In this document: positions 27,829 to 37,670 of the stretch, piece by piece | Layout of the letters: the number at the start of each line of letters is the position of its first letter | Numbering within the stretch: the stretch's first letter is position 1 | Assembly (NCBI GenBank): GCA_016717655.1 | Contig: JADKFC010000018.1 | Span: forward strand, 1-64,000 | Reading direction: 5' to 3' | Length of the DNA: 64,000 nucleotides | Origin: Saprospiraceae bacterium | GTDB taxonomy: Bacteria > Bacteroidota > Bacteroidia > Chitinophagales > Saprospiraceae | The notes under the pieces: model-generated | The model's input: only the letters and a program-made list of their open reading frames with translations | What the model was told of the DNA's origin: nothing | Database searches by the model: none | Translations under genes and position numbers: made by a program

Positions 27829-30581
27829 ATGATAAGACGGATTTTGGGCATTTTAGTTACCCTACTTTTTGCACTGGGCGTACAAGATGCAAAGGCACAG
27901 GTTGTTCGGGGAAGAATCATTAATCAAGATGGCAATCCGCTTCCCGGAGTCCTGCTTGGAGTAACCGGCAGCGAAGTGCAAGTCAGTACCAATGCAAGCG
28001 GGGTTTTTCGGTTTTTTAATTTGCCCAAAGGCAAGTATGAGCTTCTTTCTCTTGAGCCTTCTGTTAAAATGGAGAAGGTGCCATTTGAAGTAAAAAATGA
28101 TGAGCTCAATTTGGGTGACCTCAATGCCACTGAAAACGCCTCTTCAACAGCAGCCTCAGATATAGCCACTGTAACCATTGATGATCTTCAGTCTATTGAT
28201 GATGATGATAATTCTGCTATTTCCAGTGTTTTGACATCAGGAAGGGATCCTTTCGATGAAGCTGCCACTTTTAATCTAAGCAATGGTCGATTCAGAGCCA
28301 GAGGATACAATAATGAAGATACTGAGCTTTATTTTAACGGCATGCCTGCCAATGACCTGGATGATGGTCGTGTATTTTGGAATAGCTGGGGAGGCCTCAA
28401 TGACGTTACCCGCTCTCAATCCAATGTATTGTCACTCAGAAACAGCGATTTTTCTTTCGGTGGACTAAGAGGAGCCACCTTCATCGATATGAGGGCAGCT
28501 GTACAAAGGGTTCAAACCCGTTTGGTTTATACCTTAAGCAACAGAAGTTTTAATCAAAGAGTAATGCTTACTCATTCCAGTGGAATGCAACAAAATGGAT
28601 GGGCTTATAGCTTTTCGGTTTCAAAAAGATGGGCGGATTCAGGTTATATCAAAGGAACTCATTTTGATTCTTATGGATACTATGTTGCAATAGATAAAAA
28701 ATTAAATGCATCCCATACGCTCAGTTTTATGGCAATAGGTGCACCACTCAGAAGGGGAAAGACCTCAGCTGTGGTAAGTGAAATGTTTGAATTGGCAAAT
28801 GACAATTTTTACAACCCTAACTGGGGCTATCAGAATGGCGAAGTTCGCAATAGCAGGGAGGACAGAATCCACCAACCTATTGTATCCTTGAGACACGACT
28901 GGGTGTTGTCTAAGAAAACCCGACTCATGACCGTTCTAGGTTATCAATTTGGTAAATATGGCAATACCAGATTAGACTGGTACCTTGCCGCCGATCCCAG
29001 GCCAGATTATTATAGAAAACTGCCCTCTTATCAGGAAACAGAAGAGGGTAAAGCCGCAGTGACCGCTTTTTTAACTGCCAATGAATCAAATCGTCAATTA
29101 GACTGGGCGGCTATGTATGAGGCCAATCGCATGAGAACTACCACCATCAATGATGTAGATGGTATTGTTGGTAATAACATCACTGGTAAATCTTCAGCTT
29201 ACATCGTGGAAGAGCAACGGTTTGACGTCAATAAGATGGCTTTTAATTCCATCTTAAATTCACAATTGACAGATAAAATTAGTTTAACTGCCGGTGTTCA
29301 ATTACTCCGTGAAAGAAATCACAATTTTAAAATTGTTGATGATCTGATGGGGGTGATTTTTATCTCGATTTTGACGACTTTGCACTTAGGGACTTTCCGG
29401 GTAACCTAACAGCCTTACAAAATGACCTCAATCGTCCCAACAGGCTGGTAAAAGAAGGAGATATTTTTGGATTTGACTACGATCTGAATACCTCAAGCTA
29501 CGGAGCCTGGGCGCAGATGGTATACACAGGCAACAGAAATGACTTGTTTGTCTCTGCAAAATCTGATTATGTATCATTTTACAGAGAAGGTTACATGAAA
29601 AATGGCAGATTTCCTGATAGTTCTTATGGAAAGTCAGCTGTAAATGATTTTTTGACTTATGCTTTTAAAGTGGGTGACACCTATAAAATAAATGGTAGAA
29701 ACTACCTTTATGGGGTTCTCTCTTATCGCACTCGGGCACCGTTTTCAAGGTTTGCTTACCTGTCTGCAAGAATCAGAGACGAAGTGGTTTCCAATTTGAC
29801 AACAGAAAAAATTTCTGCGGCTGAAGGTGGCTATATTTTCAGATTCTCAGGTATCTCGGGAAGATTATCTGCCTATTATTCACAGTTCGATGATCAGATT
29901 GAAAATATATCTTATTACCATGATGAGTTGAGAACTTTTGTAAATTATGTCACTTCCGATATAAGCAAAAGACACAGTGGTATTGAGTTGGGTGTTAATA
30001 CCAAAGTATCCACAACTTTTTCAATTGAAGCCGCCCTAGCCTATGGCAAATATGTATACACCAACCGACCCGTAGCAACGATCACACAAGACAACAGTAG
30101 TAAAGTAGTGGATGAGGGAAAAACTATCTATCTGAAAAACTACAGGGTACCCGGGGTACCTCAAACCGCGGCTACTCTTGGAATTAATTACAATTCACCA
30201 GATTTTTGGTTTCTCAGTGCCAATGTCAATTACTTTGATCAAAATTATATTGATACCAATTTTGACAGACGAACTGCCGGAGCTGTAGATTTGGTAGATA
30301 AAGATGAAAATCCTGAGAAATTTTATGAAATTATTGGCCAGGAAAAATTGCCATCTCAATTTACAGTAGACTTTCTTGCCGGTTATTCTTATAAAATTGG
30401 GAAATACATTGTGGGAGGAACCCTAAGTGTAGGAAATGTTTTGGACAATCAAGACTTCATTACCAGTGGTTTTGAGCAAAACCGATATGACTTTATTACC
30501 AAAGACGTAGATAAATTCCCGGCCAAATATTGGTACGGATATGGAAGAAATTACTCATTGAACCTTTATTTAAGATTTTAA
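27829..30581 (+). CDS. TonB-dependent outer-membrane receptor, frameshifted
   Basis: Outer-membrane importer of about 918 residues. A signal peptide ends at AKAQ; a carboxypeptidase-regulatory-like domain follows (RGRIINQDGNPLPGVLLGV, residues 27-95), then a plug with RFRARGYNNEDTELYFNG and a 22-strand-like barrel. The frame breaks at a five-G run (29349-29353); one more G joins DDLMG to GDFYLDFDDF and restores the 108 bases that otherwise fall between two ORFs. The C-terminus ends with aromatic NLYLRF, typical of barrel proteins. No SusC/SusD pairing is seen; the partner is the DUF5689-like lipoprotein 16 bases downstream. Confidence 0.9.
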
Positions 30582-30597
30582 GAAATAACAACAACAC

Positions 30598-32649
30598 ATG
30601 AAATTCAGAATTATTCTTTTATTATTTCTGGGGGCAGTATTTAGCATGCAGTCATGCGTCAATGGAGACTTTGACGAACCCCCTTCTGAGACAGTTGATC
30701 CAGATATAAAAGCCGATCAAATTGTTACTCTTCAGGATGTAATGTCAAAATATGTTGAAGGAAGTTTTGTCAAAATTGATCTGGATAAATATGTTCAGGC
30801 AGTTGTAGTAGCAGATGATGAGAGTGGTAATTTTTACAAGACTATTGTTGTAGAAGATGAAAACTCAGAACTGGGAATCAGCATCCTCATTGATGAGGTA
30901 GAACTATACAATTTCCTACCCGTTGGAAGAAGGGTTTTTGTCCACTTGAAAGATCTATGGATTGGTGATTATAATGGACTTCCCCAAATGGGATATGGCC
31001 CCTATATCGATAACAATCGTCAAAGGATGTCTTCAATACCATCAACTATCTTTAAAGATGTTGTTATTCCAGGTGTATCGGGACTTACTGTTAGTCCAAG
31101 GGAAGTAACCATTGGCCAGTTGAATGACAATATGCTCAATACCCTTGTTAAAATCAAAGACATTGAGTTTGAAAACCCAGGTCAAACCTATGCTGATGCT
31201 GTTACTCAGTCTACCTTGAATAGAAATTTGGTGACCTGCAGCAGTCAGGAAATCATTTTGAGATCGAGTGGATTTGCAGATTTTGCGGGAACAACAGTAC
31301 CCTCAGGAAAAGGAACCATTACTTCAATCTACAATATTTTTGGATCTGATCAACAATTGATGATTCGCGATTTGAATGATGTTGATATGAATGCCCCCAG
31401 ATGTGGAGCTACTGCTGGTGATGAGCCACGGATATCCATTCAGGAATTAAAAAATGTGTTTAAAGGTAGCACTACAACCGCGCCTAAAGCATACATCCAG
31501 GGTGTTGTTATCTCAGATTCCAAATACAAAAATATCACCACAAGAAACCTGGTTATTCAGGATGGTGACCATGGCATTGTTATCAGGTTTACTGCTGACC
31601 ATGCTTATCAATTGGGCCAGGAATTAAAAATTGTAGTAACTGATCAGGAAGTTTCGGAATTCAATGGCTTGCTTCAGGTTAACAATGTACCACTTGCTTA
31701 CACTACTTTGGTTGGCACTGGTACCCTGCCAACTCCAAAGGTATTAACATTGAAACAAGTATCAGATAATCACCCCTTGTATGAATCAACTCTCGTCAAT
31801 ATTAAAGATGTAGAAGCGAGCAGTCCGGGAATTTACAGTGGAAATGTCAATATCCAGGATGGCACTACCAGCATGATCTTGAGAACATCAAGCACTGCTA
31901 CATTTGCAAACAGCTCTGTTCCTTCTGGTAAGTTTAACGTTATTGCCATTGTTTCTGAATTTACTTCAAATGGCAATTTCACTCCTCAACTGAATCTTAG
32001 AAATACAACAGATGTCACCGGCGGCACACCCGGCGGTGGTGGCGGTGGTGGAAGCAAGATGACCATCCAGGACCTCAGGTCTAAATATCTTGGAACCAAA
32101 ACTACTGCTCCTGATGGATACATTCAGGGCGTGGTTACTTCCGATGCGAGCGGTAAAAATATCACTGCCAAAAATTTGGTAATCCAGGAAGGCAACTTTG
32201 GTATTGTTGTAAGACTGACTACTGACAATACCATTCCCATTGGAAAAGAAATTAAAATTGTAACCAACGGTATTGAATTGTCAGAATTCAACAAGTTGTT
32301 GCAACTCAACAATGTGCCTGTTGCCAACGTAACCATTATTGGTGATGGAACCCTACCCACTCCAAGGGTAGCCACAATTGCTCAGATTACAGCAGATTTT
32401 GAAAACTATGAATCTACCCTTGTTACGGTTAACAACGCCAGTATCTCCGGAGCCGCCACTTTATCTGGCACGCTAAAGGTGAATGATGGCACAGGTCAGA
32501 TTGATTTATTTACCAGAAGTGATGCAGCTTTTGCTGCTACAAGCACACCTCAAGGAAATAAGACCATTACAGCAATCGTTTCTGAGTTTACAACAGGTGC
32601 TACGCCAGGTTACCAATTGAACTTAAGAAACATCAATGATGTTAAGTAA
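30598..32649 (+). CDS. Surface lipoprotein with three DUF5689/OB-fold-like modules
   Basis: Protein of 683 residues. The signal peptide ends in SMQSC with the lipobox Cys at residue 20. Three related modules follow at about residues 40-265, 278-475 and 487-683. Modules 2 and 3 repeat YIQGVV-x-SD, a KNIT segment, NLVIQ-G and GIV-x-R-x-T almost verbatim. A glycine-rich linker (seven Gly in a row, residues 480-486) separates the last two. DUF5689 and related OB-fold-like domains in Bacteroidota are annotated as nucleic-acid-binding by similarity. It is co-directional with the TonB receptor and ends in a strong terminator, so it is likely a surface binding partner of that receptor. Confidence 0.82.
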   Translation: MKFRIILLLFLGAVFSMQSCVNGDFDEPPSETVDPDIKADQIVTLQDVMSKYVEGSFVKIDLDKYVQAVVVADDESGNFYKTIVVEDENSELGISILIDEVELYNFLPVGRRVFVHLKDLWIGDYNGLPQMGYGPYIDNNRQRMSSIPSTIFKDVVIPGVSGLTVSPREVTIGQLNDNMLNTLVKIKDIEFENPGQTYADAVTQSTLNRNLVTCSSQEIILRSSGFADFAGTTVPSGKGTITSIYNIFGSDQQLMIRDLNDVDMNAPRCGATAGDEPRISIQELKNVFKGSTTTAPKAYIQGVVISDSKYKNITTRNLVIQDGDHGIVIRFTADHAYQLGQELKIVVTDQEVSEFNGLLQVNNVPLAYTTLVGTGTLPTPKVLTLKQVSDNHPLYESTLVNIKDVEASSPGIYSGNVNIQDGTTSMILRTSSTATFANSSVPSGKFNVIAIVSEFTSNGNFTPQLNLRNTTDVTGGTPGGGGGGGSKMTIQDLRSKYLGTKTTAPDGYIQGVVTSDASGKNITAKNLVIQEGNFGIVVRLTTDNTIPIGKEIKIVTNGIELSEFNKLLQLNNVPVANVTIIGDGTLPTPRVATIAQITADFENYESTLVTVNNASISGAATLSGTLKVNDGTGQIDLFTRSDAAFAATSTPQGNKTITAIVSEFTTGATPGYQLNLRNINDVK

Positions 32650-32705
32650 TAAATAATTGTTGTCTGAATTGTATTCGAGTACATATCATTTCATTTTTAG
32701 ATGAG

Positions 32706-32748
32706 CATTTGCTCTGGAAAGTTCCAGAGCAAATGTTTCTTTTTTCTC
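32706..32748 (+). terminator. Terminator after the DUF5689-like lipoprotein
   Basis: Perfect 14-bp stem CATTTGCTCTGGAA / TTCCAGAGCAAATG with a 2-base spacer (a longer effective loop after melting), followed by a T-rich tail. It ends the receptor-lipoprotein unit just before the tRNA methyltransferase gene. Confidence 0.8.
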
Positions 32749-32764
32749 AATTAGAGCAAACATA

Positions 32765-33508
32765 ATGGAGGAAAAAGTGAACAACGGCACAAAAGCAATT
32801 AACTCCTTCAAATTCAAAAAATTTGAAATTGTGCAGGACCATTGTACAATGAAAGTGAATACAGATGGTGTTTTGTTAGGTGCATGGACAGATCCAATTG
32901 ATTGTACAGACATTCTTGACATAGGCACTGGAACTGGTGTCATTGCTTTAATGATGGCGCAAAAAGCTCCTGATGCTGCCATCGTCGGAATTGAGATAGA
33001 TGAGGCTTCCAGTAAGGAGGCAGAATCAAATGTCGAACATTCAGTTTTTAAAGGGAAGGTAAAAATTATCAACCAATCCATTCAGGATTTTACCAGTTTG
33101 CATACCCACCAGTTTGACCTTATCATCAGTAATCCTCCATTTTTCACAGGCGGCACTTTTTCGGCCAATGAAAATAAAGCCAATGTGCGACACACCATTA
33201 AGTTGCCGCATGGAGACTTATTGCAGTCTGTCAACAGCCTCTTGAAACCTCATGGTAAGTTTTCTCTGATTTTGCCATATATAGAAGGGCTTCGTTTTAT
33301 TGAATTGGCAGAGAGGTCCAATCTACATGTCAAAAAAATTACGGAAGTAAGACATCGAAAGGGTAAAAATGTGGAAAGGTTGCTGCTTTTACTTCAAAAA
33401 CAAAAAGTAGAAATAGAAAAAGATGAACTCTTTATAATGGAGGAAGACCTCCAAAATTATAGTTCCGAGTTTATTCAACTTACGAAAGAGTTTTATCAAA
33501 TATTCTAA
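32765..33508 (+). CDS. trmN6: tRNA1(Val) A37 N6-methyltransferase (TrmN6/YfiC type)
   Basis: Class I SAM-dependent methyltransferase of 247 residues. Motif I is ILDIGTGTGVIALMMAQ; the catalytic adenine-methylating motif is IISNPPFFTGG (NPPF) at about residue 125. The N-terminal FKKFEIVQDHCTMKVNTDG matches the YfiC subgroup. Its stop is followed after one base by the aldo/keto reductase ATG. Confidence 0.92.
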   Translation: MEEKVNNGTKAINSFKFKKFEIVQDHCTMKVNTDGVLLGAWTDPIDCTDILDIGTGTGVIALMMAQKAPDAAIVGIEIDEASSKEAESNVEHSVFKGKVKIINQSIQDFTSLHTHQFDLIISNPPFFTGGTFSANENKANVRHTIKLPHGDLLQSVNSLLKPHGKFSLILPYIEGLRFIELAERSNLHVKKITEVRHRKGKNVERLLLLLQKQKVEIEKDELFIMEEDLQNYSSEFIQLTKEFYQIF

Positions 33509-33509
33509 T

Positions 33510-34550
33510 ATGGAATTTCGCAAACTTTCTCAAGCTGGATTAGAAGTCAGTCAAATCTGTTTGGGTACAATGACCTTTGGCGAACAAACCTCTCTCGAAG
33601 AAGGGCATAGACAGATTGCTTATGCCAGGGAAGTCGGAATTAATTTTATTGATACAGCCGAAATGTATTCTGTGCCAGGTAGAGAAGAAACACAAGGCTC
33701 AACTGAAACGATCATAGGAAAATGGTTTGCTATTCATCCTGAGCAACGCAAGGATTGGGTGATTGCATCCAAAGTAACCGGCCCTTCTCCCCTATTTGAA
33801 TATATTAGTTCTGATCTGAGATTCTCACCCAAAAGACTTGAGTCTGCTTTAGATGGGAGTTTAAACAGGTTAAAAACAGACTATATAGATTTGTATCAAT
33901 TGCATTGGCCCGAAAGAAAGACGAACTGTTTTGGTGTTTTGGGTTATAGCAAACATGACAGTGATTGGAAAGACAATTTTGACGAAGTTGCCGATACTTT
34001 AAATGCATTTATTGCCAAGGGCAAAATAAGAGCCTGGGGGCTTTCAAATGAAACACCGTGGGGTGTTTTACGCTGTCTGACTAAAGCTAAATCAGAGAAT
34101 AAAGTAGCTCCTGTCAGCATCCAAAATCCGTATAATTTATTGAATAGGACCTTTGAAATTGGCCTTTCTGAAATTTGTATGCGCGAAAAGCTTGCCATGC
34201 TTGCCTATTCACCTCTTGCTTTTGGTCTTTTAACTGGCAAGTATCATTTACAACTTGACAAGCCAACAGACAGAATCAATCAATTTTCAAGACTTGCCCG
34301 TTACAATGGCCAGAGGTCTCATTCAGCAACCAGTGCCTATCTTGACTTAGCTAAATTGCATGGTTTAAGTTTGACAGAACTGGCTTTGTCTTTTGTGACA
34401 TCCAGGCCATTCGTTACTTCTCTAATTTTAGGGGCTACAACTCTGGATCAATTAAAGGAAGATATAAAAGCGTGTGAGGTTACTTTGACGGAGGAAATAT
34501 ATGAACAGTTGGATCTTATTCATCATCAAAATCCCAATCCAGCGCCTTAG
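33510..34550 (+). CDS. Aldo/keto reductase, Tas-like
   Basis: NADPH-dependent TIM-barrel oxidoreductase of 346 residues. It starts EFRKLSQAGLEVSQICLGTM, has FIDTAEMY with the catalytic Asp and Tyr, IASKVTG with the Lys, and LYQLHWPERK with the His. The C-terminal SLILGATTLDQLKEDI is the cofactor-binding end. These features match the Tas subgroup. The substrate is unknown. It is convergent with the nuclease gene 5 bases away. Confidence 0.9.
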   Translation: MEFRKLSQAGLEVSQICLGTMTFGEQTSLEEGHRQIAYAREVGINFIDTAEMYSVPGREETQGSTETIIGKWFAIHPEQRKDWVIASKVTGPSPLFEYISSDLRFSPKRLESALDGSLNRLKTDYIDLYQLHWPERKTNCFGVLGYSKHDSDWKDNFDEVADTLNAFIAKGKIRAWGLSNETPWGVLRCLTKAKSENKVAPVSIQNPYNLLNRTFEIGLSEICMREKLAMLAYSPLAFGLLTGKYHLQLDKPTDRINQFSRLARYNGQRSHSATSAYLDLAKLHGLSLTELALSFVTSRPFVTSLILGATTLDQLKEDIKACEVTLTEEIYEQLDLIHHQNPNPAP

Positions 34551-34555
34551 TCGTT

Positions 34556-35455
34556 TTATTCTTTATTCCACCGATTAATCCTAAGTTGATACCTTGCTTC
34601 AGATACCGACCACAAATGTTTTTCAGCTGTAGCTTCTAGTTGATCAAGTGATTTTAATTTGGTCTTGTAGAAAAAATCTATACCGGTTATTTTTTCCAGG
34701 CTATCAATAGAAATCATATAAGATGACAGTGGTTGCTGCGATGTGGCATGAGGAATGTAGAAGGCAATGGCTTTTACCTGTGGCATTGAATAGTCCATCA
34801 GTACCTTAAAAAAAGCATCGGGTATAGCTACTTCGTTTTTTTTGAAATAAAGAGGTGTTTTCGAAAAAACGGGGCCTGATACAATAAACAGGTTTTTATT
34901 TTGATATACCCAATCCCGACACTGTTCTTCCAGTTCTCTCCAAATACCATTGTTGAAAGACCGAAGTTGAGGTGACATATTGGACATAAAGAAAGTTTCT
35001 TTCATGGCTAGTTCTTCGAAGGCCATATCACCTGCCGGAACCAAATGTCCCCGAGTGTATCCACTTCCTTTGTAATCACTGTGTTTGGCAGATCCAGTAA
35101 TTACTTTTGGATCCGTTTCAAACCAATCCGTCCTTTTGACATTGGGTCTTTTCAATTGTTGATCACTGATGTCATAAGCTACCCATTCGGCTTGCTCATA
35201 TTTTTCTAAATATGACAGGCTATAATAGTTATGTTCAACAATGTTCCCTTTAGCGCTTGGCAACCAATTGTCGCCTTCAACACCTGTTTGTATTACAGGC
35301 TCATTAGAAAGATTAGTTGGCTTTGATGTTGAACTTGAAAAATAATTCCGCAGGTAAAAAAGGCCAATAATAACCAAACCCATCATCAATATTAACCTGA
35401 TCATATGCCCTCCTACTCCCTTTCCTGCGTCGTGACCTCTTCTGAGTTGAGCCAT
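34556..35455 (-). CDS. Membrane-anchored DNA/RNA non-specific endonuclease
   Basis: Nuclease of the beta-beta-alpha metal (NUC1) family, about 299 residues. Starting from ATG at 35455 it has a basic N-terminus, one transmembrane helix (MIRLILMMGLVIIGLFYL) and an extracytoplasmic nuclease domain. The active site is GSGYTRGHLVPAGDM, with the catalytic His in RGH (Thr in place of the more usual Asp), followed by SNMSPQL with the metal-binding Asn. In the raw sequence it appears fused to the upstream isoaspartyl peptidase; deleting one base from the nine-T run at 35479-35487 separates the two with a one-base stop/start overlap. Confidence 0.87.
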   Translation of the reverse strand: MAQLRRGHDAGKGVGGHMIRLILMMGLVIIGLFYLRNYFSSSTSKPTNLSNEPVIQTGVEGDNWLPSAKGNIVEHNYYSLSYLEKYEQAEWVAYDISDQQLKRPNVKRTDWFETDPKVITGSAKHSDYKGSGYTRGHLVPAGDMAFEELAMKETFFMSNMSPQLRSFNNGIWRELEEQCRDWVYQNKNLFIVSGPVFSKTPLYFKKNEVAIPDAFFKVLMDYSMPQVKAIAFYIPHATSQQPLSSYMISIDSLEKITGIDFFYKTKLKSLDQLEATAEKHLWSVSEARYQLRINRWNKE

Positions 35456-36472
35456 TAATTTTTGTAAATTTTTACTTCTTTTTTTTTCAGGAGTCACATA
35501 CCCTCTGTACATTCCTTCAGAATTAAATTCCATAATAATGTTTCCGGATTTGTCGATGGCGATTAATCCACCTTCGCCTCCCAAATTTTTCAATTTATCA
35601 TGAATCAGATATTTTGCTGCTTCGATACATGTCTTACCACCATATTCCATCATAGCAGCAACATCTCTTGCAACCGTATTTCTGATAAAAAACTCTCCAT
35701 GGCCTGTACACGATACTCCACAGGTGCTATTATCTGCATAGGTTCCAGCACCAATAATGGGTGAATCACCAATTCTCCCATATTTTTTATTGGTCATACC
35801 ACCTGTAGATGTACCGGCAGCAAGATTGCCAAATTGATCAAGTGCAACACAACCTACGGTTCCTTTCTTTTTCTCTAATAAATCGGATTCCGACAATTTG
35901 ACGCCTTGTTCATGTTGAATGGTTTGTTGCAGTGATTTCCAACGTCTTTCTGTATAGAAATAGGAGGGGTCAACCAATTCAATGCCTTTCTCTCTACAAA
36001 AATCTTCTGCACCTTTTCCTACCAACATTACATGTTGAGAATGTCGCATAACTGCAATGGCAGCAGATATAGGGTTTTTAATTATGGTTAATGCACCAAC
36101 AGCACCGGCATTTCCTGTAGCTCCATCCATGATTGAGGCATCCAATTCATTTTTACCTTCGTGGGTAAAAACAGAACCTTTTCCTGCATTAAAAAGTGGA
36201 GAATCTTCCATGCTGCGAATGGCTGCCTCAACTGCTTCAACGGCAGAATGGCCATTTTTTAACAAAGTTTCACCAGCGAGCAGTGCATTACTCAGGGCCT
36301 TTGCATATTCAATTTCCAATTCAGGCGTCATGTTGTTTTTTGTAATTGTGCCAGCGCCTCCATGAATTACCAATGCGTACTGTGGTTTGGTATTCGTGCT
36401 TACTATAAGCCTGTCTTGTTTATGACAGGCATAAAATGTTCCTATGGTCAACATAATGATTGGAATTCTCAT
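35455..36472 (-). CDS. Isoaspartyl peptidase / L-asparaginase (Ntn-hydrolase) lipoprotein, frameshifted at its end
   Basis: Plant-type asparaginase that self-cleaves before a catalytic Thr. IHGGAGTITK is at the start, LFNAGKGSVF and ELDASIMDGATG follow, and the cleavage site is KKGTVGCVALD (Thr nucleophile), then GTSTGGMTNKKYGRIGDSPIIG. The N-terminus ends with TFYAC, a likely lipobox. Near the C-terminus, after GMYRGYVTPEKK, the raw frame runs into the next gene. With one base removed from the run at 35479-35487 it ends EVKIYKN, matching the normal end of the family. It is downstream of kbl by 5 bases. Confidence 0.88.
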
Positions 36473-36477
36473 TTCAA

Positions 36478-37668
36478 TTATCTAATTATACCCAGAGATT
36501 TACCTACTTTTTCAAAAGCCTGAATAGCTTGGTCCAAATGCTCTTTTTCATGTCCTGCTGAAACCTGTACTCGTATTCGAGCTTTATCTTTTGGAACAAC
36601 AGGAAAGAAAAAGCCTATCACATAAACACCTTCTTTCAGCAGTTGATTAGCAAAGTCTTGTGATAGTTTTGCATCATAGAGCATTACCGGTACTATGGGG
36701 TGAACCCCATCAACAATATCCAGTCCAGCTGCCTTCATACCTTTCCTGAAATATTGCGTATTGTCTTCAAGTTTGTCTCTCAAAGCAGTGCTTTCGCTTA
36801 GCAAATCCAGCACCTTAATGGATGCTCCTACAATGGCGGGTGCCAGGGTATTGGAAAATAAATAGGGTCTTGACCTTTGTCGCAACATTTCTATAATTTC
36901 CTTTTTTGCGGCCGTAAATCCCCCGGATGCACCACCCAGTGCCTTACCAAAGGTACCAGTTATGATGTCAATTTTACCAAAGACATTGTTGTATTCTGCA
37001 GTTCCCCTGCCGGTTTTACCCACAAAACCGGTTGCATGGCAATCGTCTACCATAGTCAAAGCTCCATATTTTTGGGCTAGTTCAACAATTTTGTCCAATT
37101 GAGCAATGTGCCCATCCATTGAAAATACTCCATCGGTTGAAATCAAAATATTTTCGACGCCTTCAGCTTTGGCTTTTTTTAAATTAGATTCGAGATCGTC
37201 CATATCATTGTTGGCATATCGATATCTTTTTGCCTTACACAATCTGATGCCATCAATTATCGACGCATGGTTGAGTTGATCAGAGACAATGGCATCATTC
37301 TCTCCCAAAAGGGGTTCAAAAACACCACCATTGGCATCAAAGGCCGCAGCATATAGGATGGCATCTTCCTGACCCACAAAATTGGCAATTTTCTGCTCTA
37401 ATTCTTTGTGAATATCCTGGGTACCGCAAATGAAACGTACAGAACTCATGCCAAAACCATGGCTATGTATAGCCTGGATTGCTGCTTCAATCACTGCCGG
37501 ATGTGACGATAGTCCCAGGTAATTGTTAGCACAAAAGTTAAGCACCTGGGATCCTTCTGTGGTTCGAATGGTTGCTGATTGGGGGGTTGTAATGATCCTT
37601 TCAGACTTATACAATCCTGCTTCTTTGATATTGTCAAGTTCTTTTTGAATATTCTGATAAAACGTCAT
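36478..37668 (-). CDS. kbl: Glycine C-acetyltransferase (2-amino-3-ketobutyrate CoA ligase)
   Basis: PLP enzyme of 396 residues that cleaves 2-amino-3-ketobutyrate with CoA to glycine and acetyl-CoA. LNFCANNYLGLSSHP, RFICGTQDIHKELEQ, DDCHATGFVGKTGRG and the PLP lysine in TGTFGKALGGASGGF are typical of KBL. It is 2 bases downstream of the threonine dehydrogenase-like gene, which makes its substrate. A serine palmitoyltransferase paralogue lies at 1-651. Confidence 0.94.
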   Translation of the reverse strand: MTFYQNIQKELDNIKEAGLYKSERIITTPQSATIRTTEGSQVLNFCANNYLGLSSHPAVIEAAIQAIHSHGFGMSSVRFICGTQDIHKELEQKIANFVGQEDAILYAAAFDANGGVFEPLLGENDAIVSDQLNHASIIDGIRLCKAKRYRYANNDMDDLESNLKKAKAEGVENILISTDGVFSMDGHIAQLDKIVELAQKYGALTMVDDCHATGFVGKTGRGTAEYNNVFGKIDIITGTFGKALGGASGGFTAAKKEIIEMLRQRSRPYLFSNTLAPAIVGASIKVLDLLSESTALRDKLEDNTQYFRKGMKAAGLDIVDGVHPIVPVMLYDAKLSQDFANQLLKEGVYVIGFFFPVVPKDKARIRVQVSAGHEKEHLDQAIQAFEKVGKSLGIIR

Positions 37669-37670
37669 GG

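Noticed and set aside
32686..33081. 131-codon minus-strand ORF
   Set aside because: Overlaps the terminator and the start of the tRNA methyltransferase antisense; no recognisable features.
34556..36472. Novel asparaginase-nuclease fusion enzyme
   Set aside because: Explained by one extra base in a nine-base run; both parts regain normal ends when it is removed.
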